Source of the DNA: Parachlamydiales bacterium
GTDB taxonomy: Bacteria; Chlamydiota; Chlamydiia; Chlamydiales; JABDDJ01
Direction: 5' to 3'
Assembly (NCBI GenBank): GCA_041671045.1
Contig: JBAZCF010000007.1
Span: forward strand, 1 to 64,000
DNA: 64,000 nucleotides
The notes under the pieces were generated by a model. That model had not been told where the DNA came from and ran no database searches. It was given only the letters and a program-made list of their open reading frames with translations. The translations under genes were made by a program, and so were the position numbers. Shown in pieces: positions 8,086 to 19,133 of the stretch. Each line of letters opens with the position of its first letter. The first letter of the stretch is position 1.

Positions 8086-8092
8086 GAAAAAT

Positions 8093-8134
8093 ATAGCTAT
8101 GGCTTGGGGCTATTCGACCAAGCCGGCTATTATT
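8093..8134 (+). terminator. terminator after the exported NDK gene
   Basis: GGCTTGG (8101-8107) pairs with CCAAGCC (8118-8124), and the outer arms ATAGC (8093-8097) and GCTAT (8126-8130) extend the stem across a small internal loop. TATTT follows. It begins 8 bases after the stop codon. Confidence 0.6.
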
Positions 8135-8189
8135 TAAAAAAAAGGGACAGAAAACGACCCTTTCCGTCATATAAAAGTATGCTTTTCCA

Positions 8190-8218
8190 TTGACACCTTT
8201 AACTAACCTTAATACTCA
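8190..8218 (+). promoter_or_regulatory. possible promoter of the giant gene
   Basis: TTGACA at 8190-8195 is a perfect -35 hexamer, and TACTCA at 8213-8218 after a 17-base spacer is a weak -10 candidate. The region is AT-rich. The giant gene has no visible Shine-Dalgarno before its ATG at 8236, which leaves a short leader. Confidence 0.3.
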
Positions 8219-8235
8219 TAGTTTAAAATAAAACT

Positions 8236-11200
8236 ATGACAAATAATTCTACTGTATTAATCGAAAATATTAATTGCCGTTATAATTCCGGCGATTCCCT
8301 TGAAAGTCTTATTTCAGATATGTTCGCTCCTTCGCTTTTTGGAGATGAACTTGTCGAACGCTCCTCTCTGCACGGAAGAATTTCGGTTGTTTTACATGAT
8401 TTATTTGCTAAAACCCCCGTTCTTGAAAAAATCAAAGCTAAGGTTCTCGCTGCTTTTGATGAATTTTCTTTAAGTGCGACCGCTTTTGACGCAATTTCTG
8501 TGTCTTTGCGACGTGAATTCGTCCTTCTTTCCCAACCAAAAAAAAATAAACAGAAGTTCCCAACTCAAGATGTTGAAGTTCATAAGGTTGTGCAGGAAAA
8601 TCTCCAGAAAAAACGCGCTCTCCTTGTAAAAGGAACTTATTTCGAAGAAGTACGTGAAACAGCCCTCCCCGTGACCCAATCCATTATAGAAGATTGGCTT
8701 TACCCTAGTGAAAAACCTTCTACAGATATGGAAAAATTCTTAACAGCTCTATTCCCCGCTTTAAAAAATCCCCTTGCCGCGATAAATTCCGGTCTCATTG
8801 AAATGAAAAAGCTGCAAGAAGAATTTATTCAAAAAGCCAAGGAAAGTGAAATTCCTGAAGCGCTAAAATTTTGTACAAAACAGTTCGCAGCCAAACTAAA
8901 TGCACTTAAACCAGACCAATCTTTGCTTTATTGCGGTTCATTTGGACGCAATATCAATTCCATTTTTTCCCTATTACAGCTTTCACAGCATCTTCCAGAA
9001 AAACTTAAAGAAAAAATCCCTCCTGAAACACTCAAAATCTTGAATAGCATATCCTCTACGAATCCTCAAAATTTTGTTAAAGACTTCTTACATGAGGGTC
9101 TTGGAACCCTAATCAAAAAAATTCCTGCACTAGAGCCTTTTTTAAGCAATCCTGCAGTCACAGTTTTTTTCAAGAACACACAAAACCATCTACCCGAGCA
9201 TATCCGAACAGCCCTTCCGCCTATTTACGCTAATGCAGTTGAGAACTTAATGCAGAACGGTGTGATCTATAGTCTTCTATATTTTGTTCCGGAGTCTTCA
9301 GCGAAAGAACTGATACAATGGATCACACAACACCCTGAAGAACTGCTGAAAATTGAAAATAACCAGAAGTTCGCTGAAGAATTCGAAAAAAAGATTATTG
9401 ACAACCTCCTTCCCCTCCTTTCAGAAACTCTTCAACCCCTGGATAATTCAGTTAACAGCCTATTACAAACAACTCGCCAACTTATCAAACCGGAATTCAT
9501 CGAATTATTAGGTTTGGATGAGATGTTGAGCGGCGGTCGTCTGTGGATTGATTTTAAACGAAATTCAAATGGGAATTTCGACTTAAAAATCTATGGATCC
9601 GAGCAAGCGCTCCTCTATCACCCTCATACAGATGGGGCATTTGGATTTGTATGGCCGCTATGCTTTCAAAATGTTCCGGCGGAAAACCTGGATAAAGACT
9701 TCTTATTCTCTCTTCTAGGCCACGCTTTAGAGCCCCTGATCAATCCGCAAATGGCCTCCACTCCCCGTGATATCTACAATAATCTATTTAAAACACTTGA
9801 AGCCACTCCTGCGTTACCTCCGCATGAAATCAATATTTCGCGTGAAGATTTTGGAAATGACTGGGATTTCCTCTTAAACTTTATGTTCCCTTCGCAACGT
9901 AAAGAATCCCGCAATTATAAAATCACTAGGGAAATCCTAGTAGGTTATATCGAGTCATTAAAAGACAGCTCAGGAAATGTTGTTCCTGATTCTGCACAAT
10001 TGGACCTTTTAAAAAAAATTACCGTAAAACTTGAGAAAGAAGCTAAGGCAATAATAAACACACTCCCCGCCTCGGAGCTTGATACTATTCAAAAGACCCT
10101 AGCATGGCTGGAATTTGAAAGAACCGTTTTAGATAGTGTTAAAATCGAGAAAAAGCAAACTCAACTTCTACCCGATTCATTAAAAGACTCTCTAATTGGT
10201 TTTTTATCTCAGCTAGGCATCACCCCTAATTCTTTAAATAATTCCAAAAGAATCATCCTGGACGCTTTGGGCGATGATGTTGAGCCTTTATTCAACCTCA
10301 TTGAAGCCGAACTCAATATCCCTTCATTAGTGGATGATGAACAGCTACCACCCCAATTCCAACAAACCAAAGGCTGGCTCAGAGACAGCCTGTATAAACT
10401 TCATTCTACCCTAATTTACAACGTTTATCGCTTAGCTTTAGGATTCAGTACGGAAGACCGTTCCACAGAATATACAATGTTCAAATATACCAGGCTGGCT
10501 CATTCTGTACTGGTCGATGTTTTACCTTCACCGCTTAGACAATGGTATTGCAGTGCAGTCGACTATATTACTAAAGCAATCAAAGGGATTGCCTTGAACT
10601 TTGTCATCTGGGCTTTTACTAGCTCACTGCAAAGTAAAGATTTGGAATACCTAAAAGACATTCAGAAATCCGTGCATACTAAAGTTAAAGCTTTGGTTGC
10701 CCACACAAATCTCCATCCTAAAATAGAACTGCAAATTAATAAAAAGACACCCCCCCTACTCAAAATAAATCTTAAAACTGAAATCGATGAAAATATTTTA
10801 GATACTTATGTACGTAAAACAATTGCTCCAGGAAAGCCTATTTCAACTCCATTTTACCCCCTACTATCTTTTCCGGAAAATCCTCAAGATATCTTTATCT
10901 ATTTAAATTCTTTGTTACATGAAATGGAGCAACTTCTAAGCAAGTCTCCTTCAGCTATCTCCACCTATGCCTTACTTTCCGTAAAACAATGGCCGATTCC
11001 ACACAGAGAGAAGGAAACTATTTGGGATCATGTTGATATGCCTGAACAGTGTATCGAGATCATTTGGAAAATTTTATCTCAAACCAACCCTCCCTCTTCT
11101 TCCTGTACTCATATAGACAAACTGCTCATTAACTATACGGGCTTGGCAATCCTAGATAAATTAACACGTCGCATTGATCCTAACCTTGAGGGTCTATGTG

Positions 11201-14200
11201 TGTTTGCGGCACCTCTTTATAAAGCCTATAGAGGCGATCATCCGGTCTATTTTATTGAGACCTATCATCGCATCCAAGCTCTGAAGGATTATTTTCTATC
11301 CCACCTAAAATTAGATGGAAATCGTTCTGAATCAGCTGCAGAGATCAACAAACATGCTCATAATGCTCTTTTTCACAGCCCCGCTGACAAGAGTTGGAAA
11401 GCAGAGATCAACAAACATGCACATAATGCTCTTTTTCACAGCCCCGCTGACAAGAGTTGGAAAGCAGAGACAAGCCAAGAAGGGATCTATTATAAGCGCT
11501 TAATTAATGGAAGATCTGCTGAGGAATTATTCCCACTCAATTCAATGGAAAGTGATCCTCTCTGTGCGGAGGATAAGCGTTTAATTGATCGAAGATCCTT
11601 CGAGGAATTGCATACAAAAGAAAGATATCGGCCTTCTACTGAGAATGAGCTCATTATTCTCCTTGAAAATGAATCTCATATTCTCAACGAGGTAGTTTCT
11701 CCTATCCCACGTTCCTTTGCCATACTTAAAAGACATGCCATCTATTGTGCAATGCTAGGCAATCTAACACTGTCTTTTGATAGCCCCTTGCGCCGTCATA
11801 TAAAAAATATTCATCCTCAATATGGTCCTCGTCTAAGCGCACCGGTGAGATCTAAAAATGAAAAGAAAATTCGCAAATTCATGTCCCGCCTCGTGCCCGA
11901 TCCGGCAGTAAACTGGCTATTTAAAAAAAACCGATTCATGCCGGCTTTCACAGATAATATTCTTACAACTTCACCTGTAGAAATTCCCCTAAATGCAGGA
12001 ATAATTAGTCAGCGTGAAAAAGATAAATTTGATCAACATTCTCAGATGGATGGGGCTTATAAAAACCCGTCTCGAGCCAATGTAAGACATGCTGAAAGTT
12101 CCATTACAGGAAATGTTAAAAAGGATTCATTTTTTCGTTCTTTAGAATATTTAGAACTGAATAAAAACGATTTAATCGCTTTTGGTGATCATTATAATGC
12201 TTTTAGCACTTTAAATTCTTTTTTCAGGCCACATCTTCTTAATTTTAAAAGTTATTCTTTCGATTCTATCTCTAGCACAATAGAACTGACTCATAAACTC
12301 TTATTGCTAGAGGGTTCCTACAAATGGTCTTTTGACCTTTTGAGATTTTCCCTACTGTTAAAAGATTTGGAACCTTTATTTGGGTTTGATCGGCCATTAG
12401 TATTCCCCGATTATAGAGACATCATTTATAAAAAACTTTACAAGCCCATTGTGGACAATTCTTCATGGCTGCTTATTGCCCTCTCCTTTCCTGTCAACCC
12501 TTCTTCACTTACATTATCGGAGAAAAAAGAAGGTGCTTTGGCCTTACTAATGGCACAGTTCAATGAGATAGCACGAGAGGATGAATTTTTCTCAGAAAGA
12601 TTTGTTCTCTGGACAAATGTCATCCTAGATTGCTTAAAAGACAGTATCTTTACTAATACCTTTGCTAGAATGCTGTTGACAACCAGATCCGTTTTAATTC
12701 ATACCTTGCCTGATACATTTGTACTGCGCACTGAATTATCTGCAAAACTTTGTGAGGAACACTATGTACAAAATAAATATCATCGGATCAATATCTTTAA
12801 AGCCCTTATAGAGTGTAACAACGAAGTTCCAACGCATGCAGAACTCGTCGTTATGGAACAAGAAAAATATAATAAAGATCCTTCAAAAACATTCATTGCA
12901 GGGAATAAGAAAAACACTTTCCATGTTCATAAAAAGATCGGGGATAAAGTCTATCTTCTGCATAAGGTTCCACAACTGCCCGCATATCTTGAAGCGATCT
13001 GTTATTTCAGTAAAATTTGGATAGAAGAAACCACTAGCACCCTTAAGAATGCTTATTGTAATGAAGATTTATCCTTTGATTTTATCCAGCAGGCTGGCTC
13101 GTTAGAGATTGTTAGAATGACATGTAAAGGAGAAAATCTAATACCGATTGATCCTTCGGCTATCCCGTTACAACTCCTCCCTATCCTCCGTGTAAGTTTA
13201 ATGGAGACAGTGGTGTGCTGGGCAAACGAAGAAACGGGGTTGCTTAAACATATTTTCTTCGGTTCAATTAAAATTAAGGATCAGAAAGAAAAGCATCACC
13301 ATATCTCAGTTGAATATCACAACAATGAAATGAAGCCTTTTTTCCATTTAAATGGCTCGAAATACGCCGTCTCCCACTTACCTATTCAAGACTTAAACAC
13401 GATTCCTATGCACCTTAAGCTTGAAAGATCCAGCGAAGAAAATGTTGTCATTATCCCTAAAAAACAATGGATCTCCGGCTTATTGCAAAGAGGTTTGAAT
13501 CTCACGAATATTGCTCCCGAAATCGGATGTGTAATTCATGAGCTCGCTTCTATCCCTCAGAAAGACAAGGTTGTAAATTTCAATGAACATTACCTCTACT
13601 CTGTCGAACCGGATGGCACCTTAGATTCGCGCGATCCTCATGCTTTGGCCTACCTGGCAAGCCTTTTTTTAGTTCAAGGGGACTTGAAGCTAGCTAAGAA
13701 ATACTATGACAAGATCATATTCCTGAGCCGACAAAAACACATACCCTATTCAATTTTCACGGAGCTTCTGCCGTTAGCTGTTATCCCTAACATGGATTCT
13801 AAAGCTGAAAATTTACGCTGCAGCCTGCTCTCAGCTTTAGGCAGGAATTTTCTACTATACCCCCCAAAAAAACCAAAAGCTTCATTTGAACATAGTTCTT
13901 TGTATGTAGTCCTGTTTGCTTCAATAGCCCTAATGGATCTGCATGAACTACAAAGCAAGCCCTCTCATAAACGCCTTAAAGATGATGAAGAATGGTTCTT
14001 ATATAAATTTTCCGTGAATGCTTTTTATTCATTATTAAAAAATAGTGATGCTCCCAATTTTCTTGGCGGACTTTTTAATATTATTAGCCCTGAGTCCATT
14101 CTTCATTATCTAAATGTATCTCCAGTTCTATCAAAACGCATACTGACCCTAAACAAAAAGTTCGGCATTGCTGAAACAAAAACTGAAGTAGCAGCCAAAC

Positions 14201-17200
14201 TCCTTGCAAACACACTTTTCACTCCGACCGGAGTAAAGCCTTTAGAACTAAAAGAATACCTTCCTACAGTAGAACTCCCTTCTACGACATTATGCTGGGA
14301 TACACTTTGGAGTAGTTATCTTTCAGAGCTTTTTACCCACGTCTACGTCAGAAAGAATTGCTTAGAGGAACTCTATAAAGAAATTGATTGCTTTCCACCA
14401 AAGGAAGTTGCTTTATCTTCTAAAGGATTTCACAAAAGCCTAATTCCAAATTTTTTAGGATATTACGTTATTCTAAGAGAAAATCTGCCTGGGGCTGATA
14501 AGCTCAAGAAGCTACTTAAAATACACAGGAGCGGATGGTCAGAGTCTTCTAGATTTGCTATCCATCTTCTATCTATTGTCGCTTCACATAGGAAAAGCTG
14601 CCCTCATACGCTTGAGATACAGTCATTTATAGAATCAAGAGTAAAATACCCCGAGAATAGCCCTAATCTCAATGAATTCAAATGTCGTATTAAAAATATC
14701 CTATCTATTCCCTATAAACATTTAGGAGTGCGTTTTGGTGCAGCAAAGGTTGTAGCTCCTCTTGCGAAATACTTCCTATTGGATATTCATCTACAGATCA
14801 ATCCTGTAATTTCATCTCCATGTAAAGGAATTATTGAATACGGTACCGCATTCTTTAAAGGTGCAAAAAGAATCTATGACGCACAGTTTGAGGTACAGTC
14901 TGAGATCCACCCCCGCCCTGTGATTCAACCTGAAGGCTTATCCCTGTTGGATCAAAGCGACAGTATGATCGAAAATATGCTTTCCATCTTATATGACACT
15001 GCCTTTATAGAAATCCCCTTCTTTGACCCACTTGAAAAAGGTTTTTCTCTTTTTAATACAGCAGCAAGCAATGCATCGGAAAAGAAAAAATTCGATCTGA
15101 TCAACCAAAGCATTTTGGACTACTACCAGCGCGAAGCAAGAATCCCCCCTCAGAACAAATTAAAAAACCTTGAGTCCTTATGGCATGTATTTTCTCTTTC
15201 ACATCATTTTCTGAGAACATTAGAGGAAGATTTAGAAACTAAAAAAAATCAAATCAAAGCCTTTCTTAATCCACCGCATCTATCGGAGTTACCACGCACT
15301 TCTTTTAAAGAATGGCTGCAAAACATTCATGACGAGGATGTTCTACCCGTACAGAAAAAACTTAATCTCTCACCGGAAGCATTGAATGCACTAATTCTCA
15401 ATTCCACCGTATGCCTTATCCTCCAATCCAGAATAAACCAGTTCAATAAAATCTTAACGTTTTTTGACAAAGCGTTCGTCGCTTTTGAAAAGAATAATGG
15501 AAAGGAATTTGCTCAACAAATTGAACTGCTTGGCCAAGAACTGCAGGCAAGAAGAGCCTATAAGTTTACCACTACACAGATCTCTTTCAGGCTTTCCTAT
15601 CGTCTGCTTACATACGAATGCAAAACAAAACGGATTTTATGGAAAAAACAAATAGAGGTTTATTCAGAACAATTCAACAACCCTAACCCGCATGTATTAT
15701 GCGAACTTATGCCTTCTTTAGGTAAGACTGAATGGGGACTGGGCGCGCAAAAAACATACTTTGCTAATGGAAGTTTTGTTCCAGTCACATCCGTACCCAA
15801 GCAGCACGCTAAAACCAATTTCCGTTTTATCTCCAAACAAAGCCAGGATGTATACGGACTGGTCGACCATACACTGGTCATATCCAGGGAGCAGCAACGA
15901 GGATTCGATTCTTACCAGGGCATAAGGATCAATTTTATGAGCGCTTTGGAGAACCGCCAGGGCGTAAACATGTGCAAAGAAAGCTCTCAGTCCCTAGAGC
16001 TTGAATTCCTCACGCTATGCCATGAATATAAGCATGGGAAGGGAAAGGAATCCAAATCTGCGGAAGAGATTAAAGACATTCTCTCTTTCCATCAATCCAG
16101 TTGCAAACTGCTTTTAGATGAAGCGCACCATCAGGTTAAGCAGAACCGCGAGCTCATCCATCCTGTGGGCCATAAAAAACACTTAAGCGAAAATCTTAAA
16201 ATTATCATTCTTAAGACACTTCAAGAATTTGTAGACCAACCAGGCATTCTGGATGCTGTCATTAAAAATAAGCTTTACACGATAAACATAGACACCTATT
16301 TAGCAGAAATTGTTCCTGCCATTGCAAAGAAGCTCAGCTATACAAAACACTTTGAAATTAATTCTAAAGAAAAGAGAAAAAAGTTTATCAATTATGTAAA
16401 AGACCAAAAATCCTTAATTCCCGATTTTATCGCTAAACATCCCGCTTGGGAAGAAATTGCAACGATCCGGGGTATCCTCACAGTAGTTATCAAAATGGTC
16501 CTGCCTCAACTCATTAATGTTAAATATGGCGTAATAAAAAACGATCACCTCTCTGAAAAAGTGCTGAAGCAAATCGCTGAGAGAGAGAATATACATATCC
16601 CTAGAAACGCCTGTCCTTTTGAGGGTAGCGACGCTCCGATGTTAGGTTTTACAGTCCAATCTCCTTTTGAAGACTATGTAAAATCTTATTTTTCCTATCT
16701 TCACAACGGCCTGACAATCGATGAAATCAACAAATTGATGGCAATGCTTTATGAACACGCTAATAAAGAAGCCGCCAAAGCTAACAAGCCGATAGAAACC
16801 TCCGTTGCTTTTCAGTATTTTGAAAGTATGTGCCCTAACTTTCGATTAAAACTGTTTTACTCTCAACCAGAAAGGGAAAAAATCAATGCCCTACTGAAAC
16901 ATCACCCCAGCGCTGCTTACTTATACCTCCGCTATTTTGTTTCCAATGATATTTATTACTGGGACCGCATAGCACGCAGCAATCCCACCAACTATATCTC
17001 TATGTTCCATTCCTCTATTCAGAAAACAGGGACCCCCTATAACGATGGAGTCTACTTCCCCTTTATCGATCTTATGTTTGATAAGGGAACGCTGGGCGAA
17101 ATTCTCCATTTGATCTCTAATAAATGCCCTATAGATGGGATTGATGTGCTCCCCAATGACACTGCAATGCAAACTTTGCAATCTATCCTAAAAAAATACT

Positions 17201-18981
17201 TTACTCCTCAGAAAAAATGCAGCCTTCTTGTGGACGGCGCCGCCATCTTTAATGGGATTAGCAACTTAACAATAGCAAATACTATGGCGGATTTCTGCCT
17301 CCATTCCAATAACGGCATCCAAGCAATTGTCTTCTTTCATAAAGACAAACTCAGCTACATGGATATAAATAGTCGTGTAATACTTCCTTTTTCTGAATGC
17401 AGGCTCCCCACAGAACAACGTCTAACCTATTTCGATGGTGTCCATGGGTTCGGGTCTAATGTACCCCAAAGCGACAGCGCGGTTATCACCTATAAGAATC
17501 AGCCCTTCTATAAACTACTGCAGGAATCATTTCGCCTTAGAGAAATTAAAAAAATTCTCACCTTGCTAATGGAAGGCAAAGCTGCTGAATTTGCTGCTGA
17601 ATTCAAAAAAATACAGGCCCAAGAAATCTTCTATGTCATGTTGGAAGAAACCCGTGACAGCATCCACCCAACAGATAAGATTCCTTCTTTAAAAGAACTA
17701 TTCAATCATAGCATTCTCATCGAAAGTGATGAGGCTCTTCCGGATAACTACGAAGGTTATACTCAAAAAATCCATAACGTCGTACGCCGTGCCATCCTGA
17801 ACAAAATGATTCAAGCACCCGACTTTAGGACGATGCTCCGGATCTATGCAACTTATGAGGATTTCCTTGTCCCCCTTACTGAGGTGGATCCCATCAAATT
17901 GTTCGGATGGGTGCTTAAAGAGATTCCCGTTGAGCAAGCTATAGAACTGACCAAGACCAATATGATCAAAGTTATTCTAGGGACCTCATGGTTCTCAAAA
18001 CAAGAAGCTATGGATTTAAGAAGCTATATGGATAAAATTCCTCTTCCTCCTCTTCCCACGATGGTTCCCGTTCTAACGAATGGCATAGATACAGAAACTT
18101 TTGTCAATGAAGATTTGGATAGACAGCTCCAAGTGGAAAGTGATACGACATTAGAAACGGAAAATTTCCAAGAGTTAGAAACGCAAAAAGAAAGCAGCCA
18201 ACACCGGTCTTATGAAGCTTGGGGACAATTTAGAGAAACGAAATGGGAGATGAATTATGACCCCCGTTCTTTAGAATGGAGGAATGCATCTTCACCTTCC
18301 ATGGTAAAGGCTTATATTAAACAACAAATCTCCAGCTTTAGTAAAAAGCCGGCTGTACCTACTTTGTTTACAAATGTGAAACTCCACTCTTTCGAAGAGA
18401 TTTGTTCTAAAGCTTCCTCTCCTTATATCCATAAGATAGCAACCTACTTTGATAAGCGTATCTGGGCGACTGAGAATTTTATTCCTCTTTCTGAGTTCTT
18501 TGTGGAAGTAAAACCTTTTGAATACAGACATTGCAATATACATCAGGTCATCGTTCATATTGAGTCTATCGATGGTAAGGATAAAGTTGTTTCCGTCGGC
18601 TGTCTTTCACAAAAAGATGCCAAAAGGTGGCGTACCTTTATTGAGAGGCCTCCTACAGAAAAAGCAGCTTATAAAGTTATCCTCTATGATGTCATCAATC
18701 GATTTAAAGCCGTCGGCGATGATGTAGATATGGATGCTTTACGAGCAGATCCTGACTTCAATAGCATCGAGGCGCAACTTAGATATCTTAACGGCAACGT
18801 TAACCTTCCGGAAAATATGGAGGACGCTTTAGAAATATGGGCATCGCAACACTCTCCGGAAAAACTATCCGCGGCAATCAAGGATATTGCTTTACGTGTA
18901 ACTAAAGATCCTTATGCCGGATCTACCATGGATTTGATGTTTGCAAGAATGTTAAATATTCCTCTTGAGGATCTGCTGTAG
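8236..18981 (+). CDS. giant DUF3638/DUF3645-like protein with helicase-like motifs
   Basis: A 3581-residue cytoplasmic-type protein with no signal peptide. Four marks recall the very large DUF3638-DUF3645 proteins known from fungi, oomycetes and environmental chlamydiae: a TPR-like stretch near 1800 (HALAYLASLFLVQGD); a P-loop-like SLGKTEWG around 2494-2501; SQSLELEFLTL followed by LLLDEAHH at about 2625-2632; and a DUF3645-like region near 2790-2830. Further on, YFDGVHGFGSNV (about 3065-3076) and FRLRE (about 3099) resemble C-terminal motifs of superfamily 2 helicases, in altered form. Function is unknown; eukaryotic relatives are often listed as deubiquitinase-like by automatic annotation, which I cannot confirm. 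Residues 1035-1076 contain a near-perfect 21-residue duplication. A host-directed role is inference. Confidence 0.8.
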   Translation: MTNNSTVLIENINCRYNSGDSLESLISDMFAPSLFGDELVERSSLHGRISVVLHDLFAKTPVLEKIKAKVLAAFDEFSLSATAFDAISVSLRREFVLLSQPKKNKQKFPTQDVEVHKVVQENLQKKRALLVKGTYFEEVRETALPVTQSIIEDWLYPSEKPSTDMEKFLTALFPALKNPLAAINSGLIEMKKLQEEFIQKAKESEIPEALKFCTKQFAAKLNALKPDQSLLYCGSFGRNINSIFSLLQLSQHLPEKLKEKIPPETLKILNSISSTNPQNFVKDFLHEGLGTLIKKIPALEPFLSNPAVTVFFKNTQNHLPEHIRTALPPIYANAVENLMQNGVIYSLLYFVPESSAKELIQWITQHPEELLKIENNQKFAEEFEKKIIDNLLPLLSETLQPLDNSVNSLLQTTRQLIKPEFIELLGLDEMLSGGRLWIDFKRNSNGNFDLKIYGSEQALLYHPHTDGAFGFVWPLCFQNVPAENLDKDFLFSLLGHALEPLINPQMASTPRDIYNNLFKTLEATPALPPHEINISREDFGNDWDFLLNFMFPSQRKESRNYKITREILVGYIESLKDSSGNVVPDSAQLDLLKKITVKLEKEAKAIINTLPASELDTIQKTLAWLEFERTVLDSVKIEKKQTQLLPDSLKDSLIGFLSQLGITPNSLNNSKRIILDALGDDVEPLFNLIEAELNIPSLVDDEQLPPQFQQTKGWLRDSLYKLHSTLIYNVYRLALGFSTEDRSTEYTMFKYTRLAHSVLVDVLPSPLRQWYCSAVDYITKAIKGIALNFVIWAFTSSLQSKDLEYLKDIQKSVHTKVKALVAHTNLHPKIELQINKKTPPLLKINLKTEIDENILDTYVRKTIAPGKPISTPFYPLLSFPENPQDIFIYLNSLLHEMEQLLSKSPSAISTYALLSVKQWPIPHREKETIWDHVDMPEQCIEIIWKILSQTNPPSSSCTHIDKLLINYTGLAILDKLTRRIDPNLEGLCVFAAPLYKAYRGDHPVYFIETYHRIQALKDYFLSHLKLDGNRSESAAEINKHAHNALFHSPADKSWKAEINKHAHNALFHSPADKSWKAETSQEGIYYKRLINGRSAEELFPLNSMESDPLCAEDKRLIDRRSFEELHTKERYRPSTENELIILLENESHILNEVVSPIPRSFAILKRHAIYCAMLGNLTLSFDSPLRRHIKNIHPQYGPRLSAPVRSKNEKKIRKFMSRLVPDPAVNWLFKKNRFMPAFTDNILTTSPVEIPLNAGIISQREKDKFDQHSQMDGAYKNPSRANVRHAESSITGNVKKDSFFRSLEYLELNKNDLIAFGDHYNAFSTLNSFFRPHLLNFKSYSFDSISSTIELTHKLLLLEGSYKWSFDLLRFSLLLKDLEPLFGFDRPLVFPDYRDIIYKKLYKPIVDNSSWLLIALSFPVNPSSLTLSEKKEGALALLMAQFNEIAREDEFFSERFVLWTNVILDCLKDSIFTNTFARMLLTTRSVLIHTLPDTFVLRTELSAKLCEEHYVQNKYHRINIFKALIECNNEVPTHAELVVMEQEKYNKDPSKTFIAGNKKNTFHVHKKIGDKVYLLHKVPQLPAYLEAICYFSKIWIEETTSTLKNAYCNEDLSFDFIQQAGSLEIVRMTCKGENLIPIDPSAIPLQLLPILRVSLMETVVCWANEETGLLKHIFFGSIKIKDQKEKHHHISVEYHNNEMKPFFHLNGSKYAVSHLPIQDLNTIPMHLKLERSSEENVVIIPKKQWISGLLQRGLNLTNIAPEIGCVIHELASIPQKDKVVNFNEHYLYSVEPDGTLDSRDPHALAYLASLFLVQGDLKLAKKYYDKIIFLSRQKHIPYSIFTELLPLAVIPNMDSKAENLRCSLLSALGRNFLLYPPKKPKASFEHSSLYVVLFASIALMDLHELQSKPSHKRLKDDEEWFLYKFSVNAFYSLLKNSDAPNFLGGLFNIISPESILHYLNVSPVLSKRILTLNKKFGIAETKTEVAAKLLANTLFTPTGVKPLELKEYLPTVELPSTTLCWDTLWSSYLSELFTHVYVRKNCLEELYKEIDCFPPKEVALSSKGFHKSLIPNFLGYYVILRENLPGADKLKKLLKIHRSGWSESSRFAIHLLSIVASHRKSCPHTLEIQSFIESRVKYPENSPNLNEFKCRIKNILSIPYKHLGVRFGAAKVVAPLAKYFLLDIHLQINPVISSPCKGIIEYGTAFFKGAKRIYDAQFEVQSEIHPRPVIQPEGLSLLDQSDSMIENMLSILYDTAFIEIPFFDPLEKGFSLFNTAASNASEKKKFDLINQSILDYYQREARIPPQNKLKNLESLWHVFSLSHHFLRTLEEDLETKKNQIKAFLNPPHLSELPRTSFKEWLQNIHDEDVLPVQKKLNLSPEALNALILNSTVCLILQSRINQFNKILTFFDKAFVAFEKNNGKEFAQQIELLGQELQARRAYKFTTTQISFRLSYRLLTYECKTKRILWKKQIEVYSEQFNNPNPHVLCELMPSLGKTEWGLGAQKTYFANGSFVPVTSVPKQHAKTNFRFISKQSQDVYGLVDHTLVISREQQRGFDSYQGIRINFMSALENRQGVNMCKESSQSLELEFLTLCHEYKHGKGKESKSAEEIKDILSFHQSSCKLLLDEAHHQVKQNRELIHPVGHKKHLSENLKIIILKTLQEFVDQPGILDAVIKNKLYTINIDTYLAEIVPAIAKKLSYTKHFEINSKEKRKKFINYVKDQKSLIPDFIAKHPAWEEIATIRGILTVVIKMVLPQLINVKYGVIKNDHLSEKVLKQIAERENIHIPRNACPFEGSDAPMLGFTVQSPFEDYVKSYFSYLHNGLTIDEINKLMAMLYEHANKEAAKANKPIETSVAFQYFESMCPNFRLKLFYSQPEREKINALLKHHPSAAYLYLRYFVSNDIYYWDRIARSNPTNYISMFHSSIQKTGTPYNDGVYFPFIDLMFDKGTLGEILHLISNKCPIDGIDVLPNDTAMQTLQSILKKYFTPQKKCSLLVDGAAIFNGISNLTIANTMADFCLHSNNGIQAIVFFHKDKLSYMDINSRVILPFSECRLPTEQRLTYFDGVHGFGSNVPQSDSAVITYKNQPFYKLLQESFRLREIKKILTLLMEGKAAEFAAEFKKIQAQEIFYVMLEETRDSIHPTDKIPSLKELFNHSILIESDEALPDNYEGYTQKIHNVVRRAILNKMIQAPDFRTMLRIYATYEDFLVPLTEVDPIKLFGWVLKEIPVEQAIELTKTNMIKVILGTSWFSKQEAMDLRSYMDKIPLPPLPTMVPVLTNGIDTETFVNEDLDRQLQVESDTTLETENFQELETQKESSQHRSYEAWGQFRETKWEMNYDPRSLEWRNASSPSMVKAYIKQQISSFSKKPAVPTLFTNVKLHSFEEICSKASSPYIHKIATYFDKRIWATENFIPLSEFFVEVKPFEYRHCNIHQVIVHIESIDGKDKVVSVGCLSQKDAKRWRTFIERPPTEKAAYKVILYDVINRFKAVGDDVDMDALRADPDFNSIEAQLRYLNGNVNLPENMEDALEIWASQHSPEKLSAAIKDIALRVTKDPYAGSTMDLMFARMLNIPLEDLL
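11338..11463 (+). repeat. tandem 63-bp duplication inside the giant gene
   Basis: Two adjacent 63-base units (11338-11400 and 11401-11463) differ at a single position (GCT versus GCA, both Ala). They keep frame and duplicate the 21-residue segment AEINKHAHNALFHS...SWK. The near-identity points to a recent slippage or unequal-recombination event. A weaker repeat follows downstream (KRLINGRSAEEL and KRLIDRRSFEEL). Confidence 0.95.
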
Positions 18982-19133
18982 TACCAAATTTTAGGGAATG
19001 GAAAGAATGAGTGTGAAAGGAAAACGGTAATTCTCTTACTAATTAATCATTTGTGAAATTCTTTTACTATTAAAGTCTAAAATTAATAGTTTATCATTTA
19101 ATAAAATTAAATAACGTGTTACAATATTTACCT

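Noticed and set aside
11315..11503. Short open frame on the plus strand overlapping the giant gene, with its own apparent repeat
   Set aside because: The repeat is the 63-base duplication of the giant gene read in another frame; no ribosome site or independent coding signal.
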